A model generated the notes under the pieces. It was not told the origin of the DNA, searched no databases, and saw only the letters and a program-made list of their open reading frames with translations. Source: Fischerella thermalis PCC 7521 (GTDB taxonomy: Bacteria; Cyanobacteriota; Cyanobacteriia; Cyanobacteriales; Nostocaceae). From it: a stretch of 62,025 nucleotides of DNA. The stretch is taken from positions 1 to 62,025 of the forward strand of contig NZ_AJLL01000049.1 of assembly GCF_000317225.1 (NCBI RefSeq), in the 5' to 3' direction. Positions 9,195 to 19,001 of the stretch are shown here, piece after piece. Positions within the stretch are counted from its first letter, which is position 1. Each line of letters begins with the position of its first letter. Both the position numbers and the translations under genes were made by a program.

Positions 9195-10802
9195 CTAACA
9201 ACTAAACCCATCCCAGGCTATGGGAAAAGTATGTTCTAAGACGGAACAAAAGTCTTGATTGTTGCTGTTGGTTTCCTCGTCCAAGACTTTGACGACCTTG
9301 TTATAAATTTCTTCTGCTTGTTGAGGAGAATCGCCAATGCTGGTTAAACCTAACTTGCCAAATTGGGAAAGACAACCCATCAGATGAAAAACTGTGCCTG
9401 TTTCTGTGCCAGTGTCAAAGTGCAGCCTGTGATGGGCGATGATGTCCATTAAGTCGTTGGGTAAGAGTCCTTGATAACGGTCTTTTTGGAGGTTGTCGGT
9501 GGCGATGTAGTATTTAGGACGTCCTTGCTGGGAGTAAAACAAGCCTGTGGAAAAGTCGTAACGACCGTTAGTTAATAGTTTTAAGGTCATAAAGGGGTGG
9601 GTGGTTCCGCCTTTACGTAGGTTAATTTCTATTGCTTGCATATCCCATTGTCCATTGCCTTGGTCAACAGCGATAAAATCGACGCCAAATCGTTCGAGTG
9701 CGCCTTTTTCTGCAAGTTTCATCCCAATTTTGGTTCCTAACAGTTGTAGCTGTAGACGATAAGTTTCATCCGCAGGAAATCGACAACCAAGGTAAACTTG
9801 TCCGTCAGGACCGCCAAGAATTTGGTCATGGGTAGAAAGAATTTCTACTTCGCCAAGAGGTGTGATCCGTCCTTGGACACTGGGCGATCGCTTGACTTCA
9901 CCCTCGACAAACGCTTCTACAATTGCCCCTAACTCACCAATTCGTCCCGAAAAGTTTTCCCATGTTTCTTGGCTAGCTTGAAAACGGATATGGGGTAAGC
10001 GATCGCTAATCGCTGCTAAGCGTTCGCCATGGGAACCACCAGGAGGTGCAATATCCGCAATTGGTCTTAAGTCTAATAGGGCATTTCCTTCTCCCGATAT
10101 GCCCTCGTTCAGCTTAACCACCATTCTTTTTAAGTTTGGCTGGCGTTCCCACAACTGCACGGCTGCTTCTTCCAAATCGGCAACACTCTTAACTAAATCA
10201 CTGCCATCTGGATGTGGCACTCCGGTTTCTGCAAATATTTGACGGCTACCACTTTTTGTTCCCCAAGTCTGCAATTGTGGTGCAGCAGCATACAGTGGTA
10301 CACCCAATTTTACAGATAACTCTGCTTCTAATGGTGTGGAATTATAGCATATCATAAATGATTTGTCTAGCCTTAAGGCTTGACGAATGCGATGGAGCAA
10401 GCGGGGACGTTCTAAAATTTTTTGACTGAGGGGTTTTAGGGAAGAATCATAGGTGGATAGTAATAGCAAGCGATTGCGAGCGTGGGAAAATGGGATTCCC
10501 GGCAACAGCTGTAAATAATAGTCGATAATACTGGGGTGCAAAGGCACAGATGTCACGTAGATGAGACGATTGCGGGGATTCCACAAACGAATAAGTGAGA
10601 ACAATAATCGCTCTTCGTAGTGTTCGTAACCTTCGACTTTTCTAAGTTCTCGCTGATCGATGCTAAGAGAGGGAACAACTAATATATCTACATCACTGCT
10701 TTCGCTAGGGCCTTCAATACTTTGCCAGCGATCGCGTAAAGTTAACTGAAGACATTCAAATGAGTCAGTTTGCTCTAAATTAGTAATGTTAAATATTTGC
10801 AT
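9195..10802 (-). CDS. ATP-grasp ligase, PGM1 peptide-ligase related
   Basis: 535 residues. The N-terminal third resembles the pre-ATP-grasp domain of PGM1-type peptide ligases (VDILVVPSLSID, then YEERLLFSLIRLWNPRNRLI). The centre has ATP-grasp features (MVVKLNEGISGEGNALLDL for the nucleotide lysine and glycine loop; QAIEINLRKGGTTHP for the metal-binding E and N near residue 405). The family activates a carboxylate as acyl phosphate and couples it to an amine. No biosynthetic partner is adjacent, so the substrate is open. Other possibility: a generic carboxylate-amine ligase. Confidence 0.75.
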   Translation of the reverse strand: MQIFNITNLEQTDSFECLQLTLRDRWQSIEGPSESSDVDILVVPSLSIDQRELRKVEGYEHYEERLLFSLIRLWNPRNRLIYVTSVPLHPSIIDYYLQLLPGIPFSHARNRLLLLSTYDSSLKPLSQKILERPRLLHRIRQALRLDKSFMICYNSTPLEAELSVKLGVPLYAAAPQLQTWGTKSGSRQIFAETGVPHPDGSDLVKSVADLEEAAVQLWERQPNLKRMVVKLNEGISGEGNALLDLRPIADIAPPGGSHGERLAAISDRLPHIRFQASQETWENFSGRIGELGAIVEAFVEGEVKRSPSVQGRITPLGEVEILSTHDQILGGPDGQVYLGCRFPADETYRLQLQLLGTKIGMKLAEKGALERFGVDFIAVDQGNGQWDMQAIEINLRKGGTTHPFMTLKLLTNGRYDFSTGLFYSQQGRPKYYIATDNLQKDRYQGLLPNDLMDIIAHHRLHFDTGTETGTVFHLMGCLSQFGKLGLTSIGDSPQQAEEIYNKVVKVLDEETNSNNQDFCSVLEHTFPIAWDGFSC

Positions 10803-11160
10803 AATTTTACCCCTGCTTTGCTCCTTCAGAGGGATTGCTTAATTTCAGATATATCCTAAGGAATAATTGATTGCGATTGTATGCAATACTTCTTTGAAAT
10901 TGTTTGGTTGATTGCTGAAATTTTACGATGTTGCACGTAAAATTTCCGTGAAAATTAGATATTGGTTATTGGGATCAATATATAGTAAATCATCCATTAA
11001 TCAGGCCTAAAAAACAAGAGTTAAGTTTATTGCTTAAGTTATACTTAGAAGAAATAATTTTGCTTGCATAAATTTACTTCTCAAGATTGAGAGATTTTTA
11101 TTTTGTTTATATCTTGAGAATGATAAATCACAATAAGTTAACAGTTAATTTAATTACTGA

Positions 11161-11388
11161 GAGGAGCGATTTATTAATCAGGTAGAGTCGTGTAGTGAGG
11201 TTCCCTTGTCAAATAAAGAGCGTGCTTTTGGTGTGAGGATAAAATATTTTGTTGGCATACTTTTGCTCCGGCGGCAATTAGTAAGCTAAACATTATCTAG
11301 AGAGTAAAACAATAGCTCGCCAATGACAACAGGGTGTAGTCGTAAGAACTAAACCTTGGATTGAATTTTCGATCCAAGGTTAGTTTTT
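11161..11388 (+). ncRNA. candidate small RNA ending in intrinsic terminator
   Basis: The only basis is an orphan terminator (stem 11352-11361 / 11372-11381, then AGTTTTTG) preceded by about 190 bp of non-coding, higher-complexity sequence. I recognise no known cyanobacterial RNA family (not Yfr1, not tmRNA, not clearly 6S). The 5' end is a guess. It could be the SDR leader with an attenuator. Confidence 0.25.
11352..11388 (+). terminator. intrinsic terminator or attenuator
   Basis: AACCTTGGAT (11352-11361) and ATCCAAGGTT (11372-11381) form a perfect 10-bp stem with a 10-nt loop, followed by AGTTTTTG. It lies about 65 bp upstream of the SDR start, so it would either end an upstream small RNA or attenuate SDR transcription. 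Confidence 0.7.
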
Positions 11389-11453
11389 GACTAATAGTTA
11401 GTAGTTAATAGTTAGTAGTTAATTGGAACAACCAACAACCAAAGGAGAAATGT

Positions 11454-12314
11454 ATGCCAGAAAAAAAACCATTACAACCACCACAACACCAAGAAAAACA
11501 ACCAGGAATAGAGTCAGAAATGACGCCCAAGCCAAAAGCAGATGATTCTCAGTATCAGGGAAGTGGCAAATTAAAAAATAAAGTGGCACTAATTACAGGC
11601 GGAGATAGTGGTATTGGGCGTGCTGTAGCGATCGCTTTTGCAAAAGAAGGTGCAGATGTAGCGATCGCTTATCTCAATGAACATAATGATGCTAAAGAAA
11701 CTAAACATTTGGTAGAAGCACAAGGACGAAAGGCAGTTACTATTTCTGGCGATATTGGTGATGAAACCTTTTGCCAGCAGGCTATCCAACAGACAATAGA
11801 TGAATTTGGCAAGCTTGATATTCTTGTCAATAATGCTGCGGAACAACATCCCCAAAAAAGCATTGAAGATATTAGCAAAGAACAACTAGAACGGACTTTC
11901 CGCACAAATATTTTCTCAATGTTTTTCTTAACTAAAGCAGCATTGCAGCATCTGCAAGAGGGCAGCAGTATCATTAATACGACTTCTGTTACAGCTTACA
12001 AAGGTAGTCCAGAATTGCTTGATTATTCTTCGACAAAAGGTGCGATTGTTGCCTTTACTCGTTCTCTATCGCAAGGTCTAGTAGAAAAGGGAATTCGCGT
12101 GAATGCTGTAGCTCCTGGTCCAATTTGGACACCTTTAATTCCTGCTACTTTTCCAGAAGATAAAGTGGCAAATTTTGGTAAACAAGTACCAATGCAACGA
12201 GCAGGACAACCAGAGGAAATTGCTCCTAGTTATGTATTTTTAGCATCCGATGATGCTTCTTATATAACTGGTCAAGTCCTGCATACGAACGGTGGTACTA
12301 TCGTCAATGGTTAA
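11454..12314 (+). CDS. SDR-family oxidoreductase, stress/glucose-dehydrogenase-like
   Basis: 286 residues. An N-terminal proline/lysine-rich extension (about 40 residues) is followed by a Rossmann fold: TGGDSGIGRA for the dinucleotide, VNNAAEQ, and the catalytic Y191xxxK195 in DYSSTKGA. The extension and the NNAAEQHPQ motif place it with the YdaD/YghA/GSP39-like SDRs, which are often stress-induced NAD(P)H-dependent dehydrogenases. AAGGAG sits just upstream of the ATG, supporting the start. The substrate is unknown. A hairpin 65 bp upstream may affect its expression. Confidence 0.92.
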   Translation: MPEKKPLQPPQHQEKQPGIESEMTPKPKADDSQYQGSGKLKNKVALITGGDSGIGRAVAIAFAKEGADVAIAYLNEHNDAKETKHLVEAQGRKAVTISGDIGDETFCQQAIQQTIDEFGKLDILVNNAAEQHPQKSIEDISKEQLERTFRTNIFSMFFLTKAALQHLQEGSSIINTTSVTAYKGSPELLDYSSTKGAIVAFTRSLSQGLVEKGIRVNAVAPGPIWTPLIPATFPEDKVANFGKQVPMQRAGQPEEIAPSYVFLASDDASYITGQVLHTNGGTIVNG

Positions 12315-12467
12315 ATGTTTATTAGTTGTTTGTTCATAGTTGTTTGTTGTTTGGATGAAAACAATCAACAACCAACAAATTCATTTACCTTTCATTTGAG
12401 AGATGAGCTAGCCTTGAACAATTGATAATATAGCAAAAAAGATTGAAATCAATAAAAACTGTCTATT

Positions 12468-12725
12468 ATGTCATCTCAAACACGTTTACATGGTACGGAA
12501 TTAGTAGATTGTGCTAGAGCAAATGCCAAGCAGGGAATTGAAACTGCTGCTTATCAGTGTGGCTATGGTGATGATTTGAATACCTTTGCCCAAGAATTAA
12601 GAAAAGCTTGTGAAGAAATGAACTTGCAAGCTAAGGAACTTACTGATCTGATTATTGATCAAGACATGATGCTGAATTTGGGTGAAGGTGAAATTGTAGC
12701 GCCTGATAGCGATTCACAACTTTAA
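12468..12725 (+). CDS. small conserved hypothetical protein
   Basis: 85 residues, soluble, acidic, probably alpha-helical: TELVDCARANAKQG, then a glycine-containing turn CGYGDD, then a long helix (FAQELRKACEEMNLQAKELT). Three cysteines. No motif that assigns a function. It resembles small hypothetical proteins common in filamentous cyanobacteria. It follows the SDR gene by 153 bp on the same strand, so co-transcription is possible but unproven. Convergent with mgtE. Confidence 0.7.
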   Translation: MSSQTRLHGTELVDCARANAKQGIETAAYQCGYGDDLNTFAQELRKACEEMNLQAKELTDLIIDQDMMLNLGEGEIVAPDSDSQL

Positions 12726-12771
12726 CAGTTATCAGTTATCAGTTATTAATTTTATAATTTTGATAACTGTT
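12724..12771. terminator. bidirectional hairpin between convergent genes
   Basis: AACAGTTATCA (12724-12734) pairs perfectly with TGATAACTGTT (12761-12771) across a 26-nt AT-rich loop. It begins at the stop of the 85-residue gene and lies before the mgtE stop, a natural place for a shared terminator. Confidence 0.45.
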
Positions 12772-12813
12772 AGCTGGCTTAACTCCTGACCTAAAACAAC
12801 TCTGTTAAGGCAC

Positions 12814-14217
12814 TCATACATTTAAGATCATCCTTGCTAGATTGAAGTAAATTAATACACCTAAGACATCCACTGCTGTAGTTATAAATGGTGCTGACAT
12901 CAACGCCGGATCTAAACGAAATAGGCGAAACAAAAACGGTAGTGCGGAACCAGAAACAGAAGCCAAAACCGAAATTGCTACAAGACTGCTACCAACTGCG
13001 ATCGCTACTGGTAAATTCTTTTGCAGAAAGAAAGCCCAGATAGTGGCGATCGCACCTAGCATGATTCCCAGCAACGCACCCGCCAACCCTTCGCGGACAA
13101 CCACTTGCAACGGACCTCCCAGGGCGCGAATTTCTTCGGTATGCATCCCGCGAATAACGACTGTGGAAGATTGAGCGCCGACATTACCACCTGTACCCGT
13201 CAACAGGGGAATAAACGCCGCTAACACGACCACTTTTGCCAAAATATCTTCTTGGGACTTAATAATTGTGCCGGTGATCGTGTTGGTGATCAGCAAAACA
13301 AACAACCAAAGTACCCGCTTACGAGCCACTGTCAGCAAATTAGCCTGGAAATAGCTGTCACCATCAGATTGCACACCACCACCCACAGTATAGATATCCC
13401 TGGTGTTTTCCTCTTGTAAAATATCAATCACGTCATCAACGGTAACAATACCCACAAGCCGCTCTTCTCGGTCTACCACAGGTACAGCTAAAAAGTCATA
13501 TCTTTGGATCAATCTGGCTACTTCTTCTTGATCTGTATCTGTATGGACAGACAGGACATCGCGAGTCATGATTTCGCCTATTATCTGCTGTGGTTGAGCT
13601 GTCACCAACTCCCGCAGCGATAAAATTCCCGTCAAGCGCCTAGCTGCATCCGTGACGTAAAGATAGTAAATCATCTCGCTAGCATTGGCTAAGCTGCGAA
13701 TCCGCTCTAGAGTTTCTGCGGCGGTAAAATTTTCTTTCACAGAGATCAACTCCGGGGTCATAATTCGTCCAGCAGTACCAGCTTCGTAACCCAACAGTTG
13801 CGCTGTAGATTCCCGTTCGGCTGGACTCAGTTGTTCTAAGAGACGCTTGACAATTTTTGCTGGTAACTCATCGAATAACTTGGCTCGGTCATCCGGTGAC
13901 ATTTGCTCGACAATCTCGCGGACTTCCTGACTTCTGAGTTCTTCTATTAATCGTTCTTGTACACCGTAGTCAAGATATTCGTAAACTTCGATCGCCTCAT
14001 CTTTGGAAAGTAAGCGAAAAGCGATCGCGTGCATTGCTTCTGGTAATCCTTCTATAGCCTCAGCAATATCTACAGGCTGCACGGGGACTAAAATAGCTTT
14101 AGCTCCACGTAAGTCTCCTACTTCCAACAAACTTTGTAATTGCGCTCGCACTAGATCCCGCAATTCCCTGCGTGACACATCTTGGAGAGTAGAGGAGTTA
14201 CTATTTGGAGTTTGCAT
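12814..14217 (-). CDS. mgtE: magnesium channel/transporter MgtE
   Basis: 467 residues with the full MgtE layout: an N-terminal helical superhelix domain (about 20-140, with EQMSPDDRAKLFDELPAK), two CBS domains (about 145-270, ending VVDREERLVGIVTVDDVIDI), a plug helix, and five C-terminal membrane helices. The selectivity region PLLTGTGGNVGAQSSTVV is intact. The CBS and N domains sense cytosolic Mg and close the pore. Imports Mg (possibly Co) across the inner membrane. No Mg riboswitch was recognised in its leader. Confidence 0.95.
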   Translation of the reverse strand: MQTPNSNSSTLQDVSRRELRDLVRAQLQSLLEVGDLRGAKAILVPVQPVDIAEAIEGLPEAMHAIAFRLLSKDEAIEVYEYLDYGVQERLIEELRSQEVREIVEQMSPDDRAKLFDELPAKIVKRLLEQLSPAERESTAQLLGYEAGTAGRIMTPELISVKENFTAAETLERIRSLANASEMIYYLYVTDAARRLTGILSLRELVTAQPQQIIGEIMTRDVLSVHTDTDQEEVARLIQRYDFLAVPVVDREERLVGIVTVDDVIDILQEENTRDIYTVGGGVQSDGDSYFQANLLTVARKRVLWLFVLLITNTITGTIIKSQEDILAKVVVLAAFIPLLTGTGGNVGAQSSTVVIRGMHTEEIRALGGPLQVVVREGLAGALLGIMLGAIATIWAFFLQKNLPVAIAVGSSLVAISVLASVSGSALPFLFRLFRLDPALMSAPFITTAVDVLGVLIYFNLARMILNV

Positions 14218-14388
14218 AGTGACAACGAAGGTGATGCGATTGTGTATAGTTTGCCCAATTTCAACATGGGAAAATAGATTTTACATTGATCCCGGATTTT
14301 GCGATCGCAACCACTTTCACAGATCCAATTTGAATCAAACAACCCCCAGTAGAGGGGAAAGTGGGAATGGGAAAAAATAAATTTATTG

Positions 14389-14446
14389 AAAGCGGCGGGA
14401 AACCCTATCTCCTCGTGGGTGGGGAGGAAAGCCGCCCCGCTGCTTT
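14389..14446. repeat. imperfect palindromic repeat with 11-bp ends
   Basis: AAAGCGGCGGG (14389-14399) and CCCGCTGCTTT (14436-14446) are inverted with one mismatch. GGTAATGGGTAATGGG heptamer units follow at 14447. It sits just outside the left end of the insertion sequence. Confidence 0.6.
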
Positions 14447-14484
14447 GGTAATGGGTAATGGGCAGAAATGTTGAATGTTAAGAA

Positions 14485-15600
14485 AAGTTAGATAAAAATA
14501 GCCCAAAATATGGTATTTTTGGGCAAAGGATTACAATATATTAGTTTGATTGTGATTATAAATTCATTTCCAACAATTGTCAAAGACATCCTGAAAAGCC
14601 TGCCAAAAAATGATTATCCGCTATTGAACAGTCGTTTATTCTTTGAGTGCTGGCTATCGTATGCTCTAGATAACAGTTTAACAAGTATGCGAGATTTATT
14701 TAAACGATTAAATAACACAGGATTTGATGTAGATATTTCTACTTTTTCTAAAGCCAGTTCTCACGACGCACACAAACCATGTCAAGAAATTTATCAGAAA
14801 TTAAATGCGCAATTGCAAAAGAAATCTCATAAAAAATTACATGATAAATATGCAATTTGTCCAATTGATTCAACAATGGTTACTTTAACCAGCAAGTTGT
14901 TATGGGTATTAGGACATCATCAAGTTAAGCTTTTCAGCTCTTTCAATCTATCTACTGGGAGTCCAGAAGATAACTTCATCAATTTTGGGCATGACCATGA
15001 TTATAATTTTGGCTCAAAAATGATGTTTGGTTTAGCAACAAATGCTATTGGAGTAATGGATAGGGGTTTTGCTGCTTTAAAATTTATTCAAGAATTATCT
15101 CAAGAAAATAAATATTTTGTTTTGCGAATAAAAAATAATTGGAAGCTAGAATTTTCCGACTCAACTGGATTAATTAAAGTTGGTACATCTGATGATGCCC
15201 AAGCCTATAGAGTTATTAGTTTTTGTGATTTAGACACGAAAACAGAGTTTCGCTTGGTGACTAATTTACCTACTGATGGAGACGCAGCAGTTACTGATGA
15301 TCAAATTAGGGATATTTATCGCTTACGTTGGGGAGTTGAATTGCTGTGGAAGTTTCTAAAGATGCATTTAAAGCTTGACAAATTAATTACCAAAAACGTC
15401 AATGGTATTACCATACAAATTTACATTAGTTTAATAGCATATTTGATTTTACAGCTTGTATCTATTCCCCAGCAATGGGGACATACACTATTATATAAAT
15501 TTCGTTATTTACAATCCTGTATGTGTCAAAAAATCAGTTATGTTCATTGGCTTGAGGAGATAATTTTATGTTGACTATTTTAGGATTTTTAGAGATAGTT
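14485..15600 (+). mobile_element. IS4-family insertion sequence, about 1.1 kb
   Basis: A single transposase gene (14510-15574) lies between imperfect terminal repeats. The left end AAGTTAGATAAAAATAG... and the reverse complement of the right end AACTATCTCTAAAAATCC... share the (A/C)TAAAAAT core with a gap. Exact borders and target duplication could not be fixed by eye. Confidence 0.6.
14510..15574 (+). CDS. IS4-family transposase, apparently intact
   Basis: 354 residues. DDE catalytic residues fit at D120 (PIDSTMV), D184 (GVMDRGF) and E277, the last inside the IS4 signature YRLRWGVELLWKFLK (Y..R...E......K). The frame is uninterrupted, so the element may still be active. The N-terminal 30 residues are hydrophobic and the true start could lie slightly downstream. 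The gene has a lower GC content than its neighbours. Confidence 0.88.
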   Translation: MVFLGKGLQYISLIVIINSFPTIVKDILKSLPKNDYPLLNSRLFFECWLSYALDNSLTSMRDLFKRLNNTGFDVDISTFSKASSHDAHKPCQEIYQKLNAQLQKKSHKKLHDKYAICPIDSTMVTLTSKLLWVLGHHQVKLFSSFNLSTGSPEDNFINFGHDHDYNFGSKMMFGLATNAIGVMDRGFAALKFIQELSQENKYFVLRIKNNWKLEFSDSTGLIKVGTSDDAQAYRVISFCDLDTKTEFRLVTNLPTDGDAAVTDDQIRDIYRLRWGVELLWKFLKMHLKLDKLITKNVNGITIQIYISLIAYLILQLVSIPQQWGHTLLYKFRYLQSCMCQKISYVHWLEEIILC

Positions 15601-16517
15601 TAATCAAATATGTAAAGTTTTGTATCGACATGCAACTTTTCTGATGCAGACAACCTTACTATTATCTGTCTTTCAACGCAGGCAGGTGGTTAGCGATCGC
15701 CTATTTCTTCCTGATTCATTCCATGCATTTTATGCCTATTTTGTCAATGCGTAAGTCCTGAAATAACCATTACCAATTACCCATTACCCATTACCTACTG
15801 ACAACTTTTTGATAACGGCTGAAAACCTCTGCTAGAATTGCAACTTAATACTTTCTTTGAACAACTCTCAAAAGGGCTGTAAAATGTTCCTGCAAAATGG
15901 TTAATTGATCTGAGTCGATGGAAAAGGCAGTTAATCGTGCTTTCATCATCGCTTGTTATTTACTTGCCAAACAATATTCTCTCAAGGTAGTTTAAATAGT
16001 GTCAATCTAATAACTGCGTGAAAACACCATTTTTAATGTAGAGGTGAAAAATCTTGAGTTATTATTTTTCCGTAAGTCTTCTTTAAAACTTAATATTTGT
16101 GTATATAAGAACTTAGAGATCATATTAAATTCATCATGTCAATATGGTTAAGACTGCCTATTTACTTCACCCCTCAGTGCTAATTGTGATATCTAAAAAT
16201 TTATATCTACTTCTTAATTTGTTTTTATATCTTAGGGTATATGACTTATTCATAAAGTTATGGAAAAATTTATTACCTTCTAACACTTAGTAAAAATGGT
16301 TGCTATTGATAGATCGGTTTTAAACTAAGAAGTACTCCTTAAAATACTTAGAGTTGATAAAGAAATCAAATAGAAAATGAAATACTTCTAAAATTTACAC
16401 TTACGTCTTTCTACTCTTGCTAAACTGACAAATCTTATCTAAATATGGTTTAGCGATCCTAAAGCTAGTTTATTTATTAGTAATCTCAAACCTGCTTACT
16501 GAAGTTAAATAATACCT
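15601..16517. other. 900-bp gene-free region after the IS
   Basis: Holds a solitary MITE end TGCGTAAGTCCT (15748-15759), a tandem CATTACC/AATTACC tract (15765-15798), and AT-rich sequence. The longest open frames are under 30 codons and show no coding character. It probably includes the promoter of the GAF-phosphatase gene, which I cannot place. Confidence 0.55.
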
Positions 16518-17915
16518 GTGCCTGTGCCTAAACTGCCTTCTGAACCTACCGACAGTAATAGTAGTGCCACAACAGATGTTACTCCAGTTGTGGCGCTGAA
16601 AGAACTCGTGGCAAGGCTGCACCGGGAGCAAAACAAAATCCAAGATTTGCTGAGTTCTTTAGGATTTGCCCTGAGAAGCTTCAATAACTTAAACCAGTTT
16701 TTGGAGTTAATCCCGCTAATGGCAACAAGAGTAACAGACGCAGATGGTAGCGCCCTGTTTCTCTACAAACCAAATGGTCAAGTTAGGCTAGAACAGCTAC
16801 ACTGGCAGGACAGTCGCCAAAGAAAAAATATCCGTAAAGCATTAGAGACAGTAAGTAGTCAAATTACACATCAGCAAAATGTATCTGGGCTAGCAACTAC
16901 CACCAGTATTTTAGACGCCCAGATGCATTACCATTTGGGACCGGATGTACAAATCTTTGGTACGGCAATTCTAGTCAAGCATTTAGAAAGGGGATGGCTT
17001 TATGTTTTAAGCCGCGATCCTGACTATGGATGGACAGAAACCAGACAAAAGTTAGTTAGATTAGTCGCAGATCAAACGGCAGTCGCAATTGAAAACGATG
17101 AATTGGCTGTAGAACTAAGGAAAAAAGAACGCTTAGACCAAGAATTAGAAATTGGTGCCGAGATTCAACGGCGATTATTACCACGTCAATGCCCTAGTAT
17201 TCCGGGAGTAGTTCTGGCTGCACGCTGTAAACCAGCAAATCGTGTAGGCGGAGATTACTACGACTTTGTTCCTACCAATCACAACTTAATTTTGCCGCCC
17301 AATGCCAGAGAAACTGCGGAATCTGGTCGTTGGGCTTTGGTAATTGGTGATGTGATGGGAAAAGGAGTCCCCGCAGGTCTGATTATGACTATGATGCGGG
17401 GAATGCTACGGGGCGAGGTGTTGCATAGTAACACCCCAGCACAGATTTTGCAAAACTTAAATCGAGTCATGTATGCGGATTTAGAAAATTCTAACCGCTT
17501 CGTCACCTTGTTTTATTCAGAATATGACCCGAAAACCAAGCTGTTATCCTACAGTAACGCAGCACATAACCCTCCCATGTGGTGGCACGCCAGTACAAAA
17601 ACAGTGACGCGTTTGGATACTCTGGGGATGTTAATTGGTTTGGATGCTAATAGCCAATACGAAAATGGTCAAGCACAGTTAGAGCCAGGAGATACAATTA
17701 TTTACTATACAGATGGCTTGACCGATGCCGCAGCTGCCAGTGGCGATCGCTTCGACGAAGAAAACCTCGTTCGTGAATTCAGCCTTGCTTGTAGATATTG
17801 TAATGGCCCAGAAGAAATACTAGATTACTTATTTGAGCGAGTGCAACAATTCATCGGTGCTGAAAAACAGAACACCGATGATATGACGTTGGTGGTATTG
17901 CAAGTTAGTAATTAG
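16518..17915 (+). CDS. GAF-domain PP2C (RsbU/SpoIIE-type) phosphatase
   Basis: 465 residues. A GAF domain (about 45-195) is followed by a short coiled linker (LRKKERLDQELEIGAEIQRRLLP) and a PPM phosphatase domain (about 215-465). Metal-binding aspartates are visible in VGGDYYDF (D246), VIGDVMGKG, YTDGLTDA and NTDDMTLVVL. Such proteins dephosphorylate anti-sigma-factor antagonists in partner-switching pathways. The likely start is GTG at 16518; a second in-frame GTG follows two codons later. No anti-sigma partner gene is adjacent. Confidence 0.9.
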   Translation: MPVPKLPSEPTDSNSSATTDVTPVVALKELVARLHREQNKIQDLLSSLGFALRSFNNLNQFLELIPLMATRVTDADGSALFLYKPNGQVRLEQLHWQDSRQRKNIRKALETVSSQITHQQNVSGLATTTSILDAQMHYHLGPDVQIFGTAILVKHLERGWLYVLSRDPDYGWTETRQKLVRLVADQTAVAIENDELAVELRKKERLDQELEIGAEIQRRLLPRQCPSIPGVVLAARCKPANRVGGDYYDFVPTNHNLILPPNARETAESGRWALVIGDVMGKGVPAGLIMTMMRGMLRGEVLHSNTPAQILQNLNRVMYADLENSNRFVTLFYSEYDPKTKLLSYSNAAHNPPMWWHASTKTVTRLDTLGMLIGLDANSQYENGQAQLEPGDTIIYYTDGLTDAAAASGDRFDEENLVREFSLACRYCNGPEEILDYLFERVQQFIGAEKQNTDDMTLVVLQVSN

Positions 17916-17966
17916 TTAGTTGTTAGTTGTTAGTTATTGGGTGTTTGTTCCAATCAACAATCAACA

Positions 17967-19001
17967 TTAAAATACCGTCGTCCACCCTTCCTCTTGAGTA
18001 TCTTTCTTGGTGTAGGAAACACCATCCACTTTAATACCTTCTTGATTGAGAAGAGATATGGTTCCACCTTTGTTGGAAAACTGAACATCTTTTCCACTCA
18101 AAGGCACTTTCACAACTCCACCAGGTTCAATTTTGAATCCATCTAAACTGGCTTTTTGTTTGAGTTGGTTAACGATCGCCCAACCTGTTAAATCTACTTT
18201 TTTCGGTGAAGGGTTAATTAAAGTGATTGATTCTTTGCCGAAATCTTCTCCACTAGGATTAAGTAGGGCAGCAATAATTTTTACCTGTGGCTTGACTACT
18301 GGAGTATCCGGTATTTCTGGTTCAGCTCCCACATTTTGATCGATGGGATTACCTGTTTTGTCATCTGTATGGAAAGACTGAGATTGGAATGCAAAAAAGG
18401 CAGCAACCCAATACTCTTGGGAACTAGATTTATAGTGAATTAATAACGCTCCATCTTGATAAACCCCATTATCCTTGGTAAATCTACCACTGCTGCCTTG
18501 ATTCATGTGTATGTCATGAACGCCTCTACCTGGTTGGAAACCAAATATTTTATCAGGCTTATCTTCTGGTCCCCAGGGTTCACCAAAAACGTAGATATCA
18601 GCTTTCGTTTCAATTGCCCTTTGAATATATGAGTCAATAAACTCATTGAGGTCGTTATTTTCTCCAGGAACAGTATAGGGCAAAGCTTTCATCTTATTGA
18701 CTTTAAACAAATTGCCCCGGATGTAATCCAGGGCAATTCCTCCAGCTTGTCTTTGAGAAACTTCAATTTTGTTGAACCCAAAGTCTAATTTTTTCAGCTT
18801 TTCAGTAATGTAGTGTTCAAAATTACTATCGATTAAGTACAACAAATCATAGGGTTGCTGAACAGACCGAACGTTGATTGCTAAGCGATAGTTAAACTTA
18901 CCGTCTTTGGCATGTACTTGATAGTGTGGAGTATCATCGTCTAATTCCATCTTGCCAGCGATCGCATGACACTTTAATACACCGTAATCTTTCAAACCCA
19001 T
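17967..19001 (-). CDS. DUF2278 (YukJ-like) protein with C-terminal lamin-tail domain
   Basis: 344 residues. The N-terminal 220 residues fit DUF2278, known from Bacillus YukJ (start MGLKDYGVLKCHAIAG; middle RGVHDIHMNQGSSG). After a PDTPVVKP linker the last 100 residues read as an immunoglobulin-like lamin-tail domain (LTGWAIVNQLKQKASL, FSNKGGTISLL). No signal peptide is obvious. Function unknown; lamin-tail domains in bacteria often accompany nucleases or surface proteins. Confidence 0.8.
   Translation of the reverse strand: MGLKDYGVLKCHAIAGKMELDDDTPHYQVHAKDGKFNYRLAINVRSVQQPYDLLYLIDSNFEHYITEKLKKLDFGFNKIEVSQRQAGGIALDYIRGNLFKVNKMKALPYTVPGENNDLNEFIDSYIQRAIETKADIYVFGEPWGPEDKPDKIFGFQPGRGVHDIHMNQGSSGRFTKDNGVYQDGALLIHYKSSSQEYWVAAFFAFQSQSFHTDDKTGNPIDQNVGAEPEIPDTPVVKPQVKIIAALLNPSGEDFGKESITLINPSPKKVDLTGWAIVNQLKQKASLDGFKIEPGGVVKVPLSGKDVQFSNKGGTISLLNQEGIKVDGVSYTKKDTQEEGWTTVF

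Larger units (their letters stand above)
10803..11453. other. 650-bp intergenic region, possible non-coding transcript
   Basis: No open frame with coding character. The left 350 bp are AT-rich. The right part (about 11161-11388) is less AT-rich and ends in a strong hairpin plus T-run, although no protein gene on the plus strand precedes it. From about 11390 a short AGTTAGTAGTTAAT tandem leads into the SDR ribosome-binding site. Confidence 0.5.
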
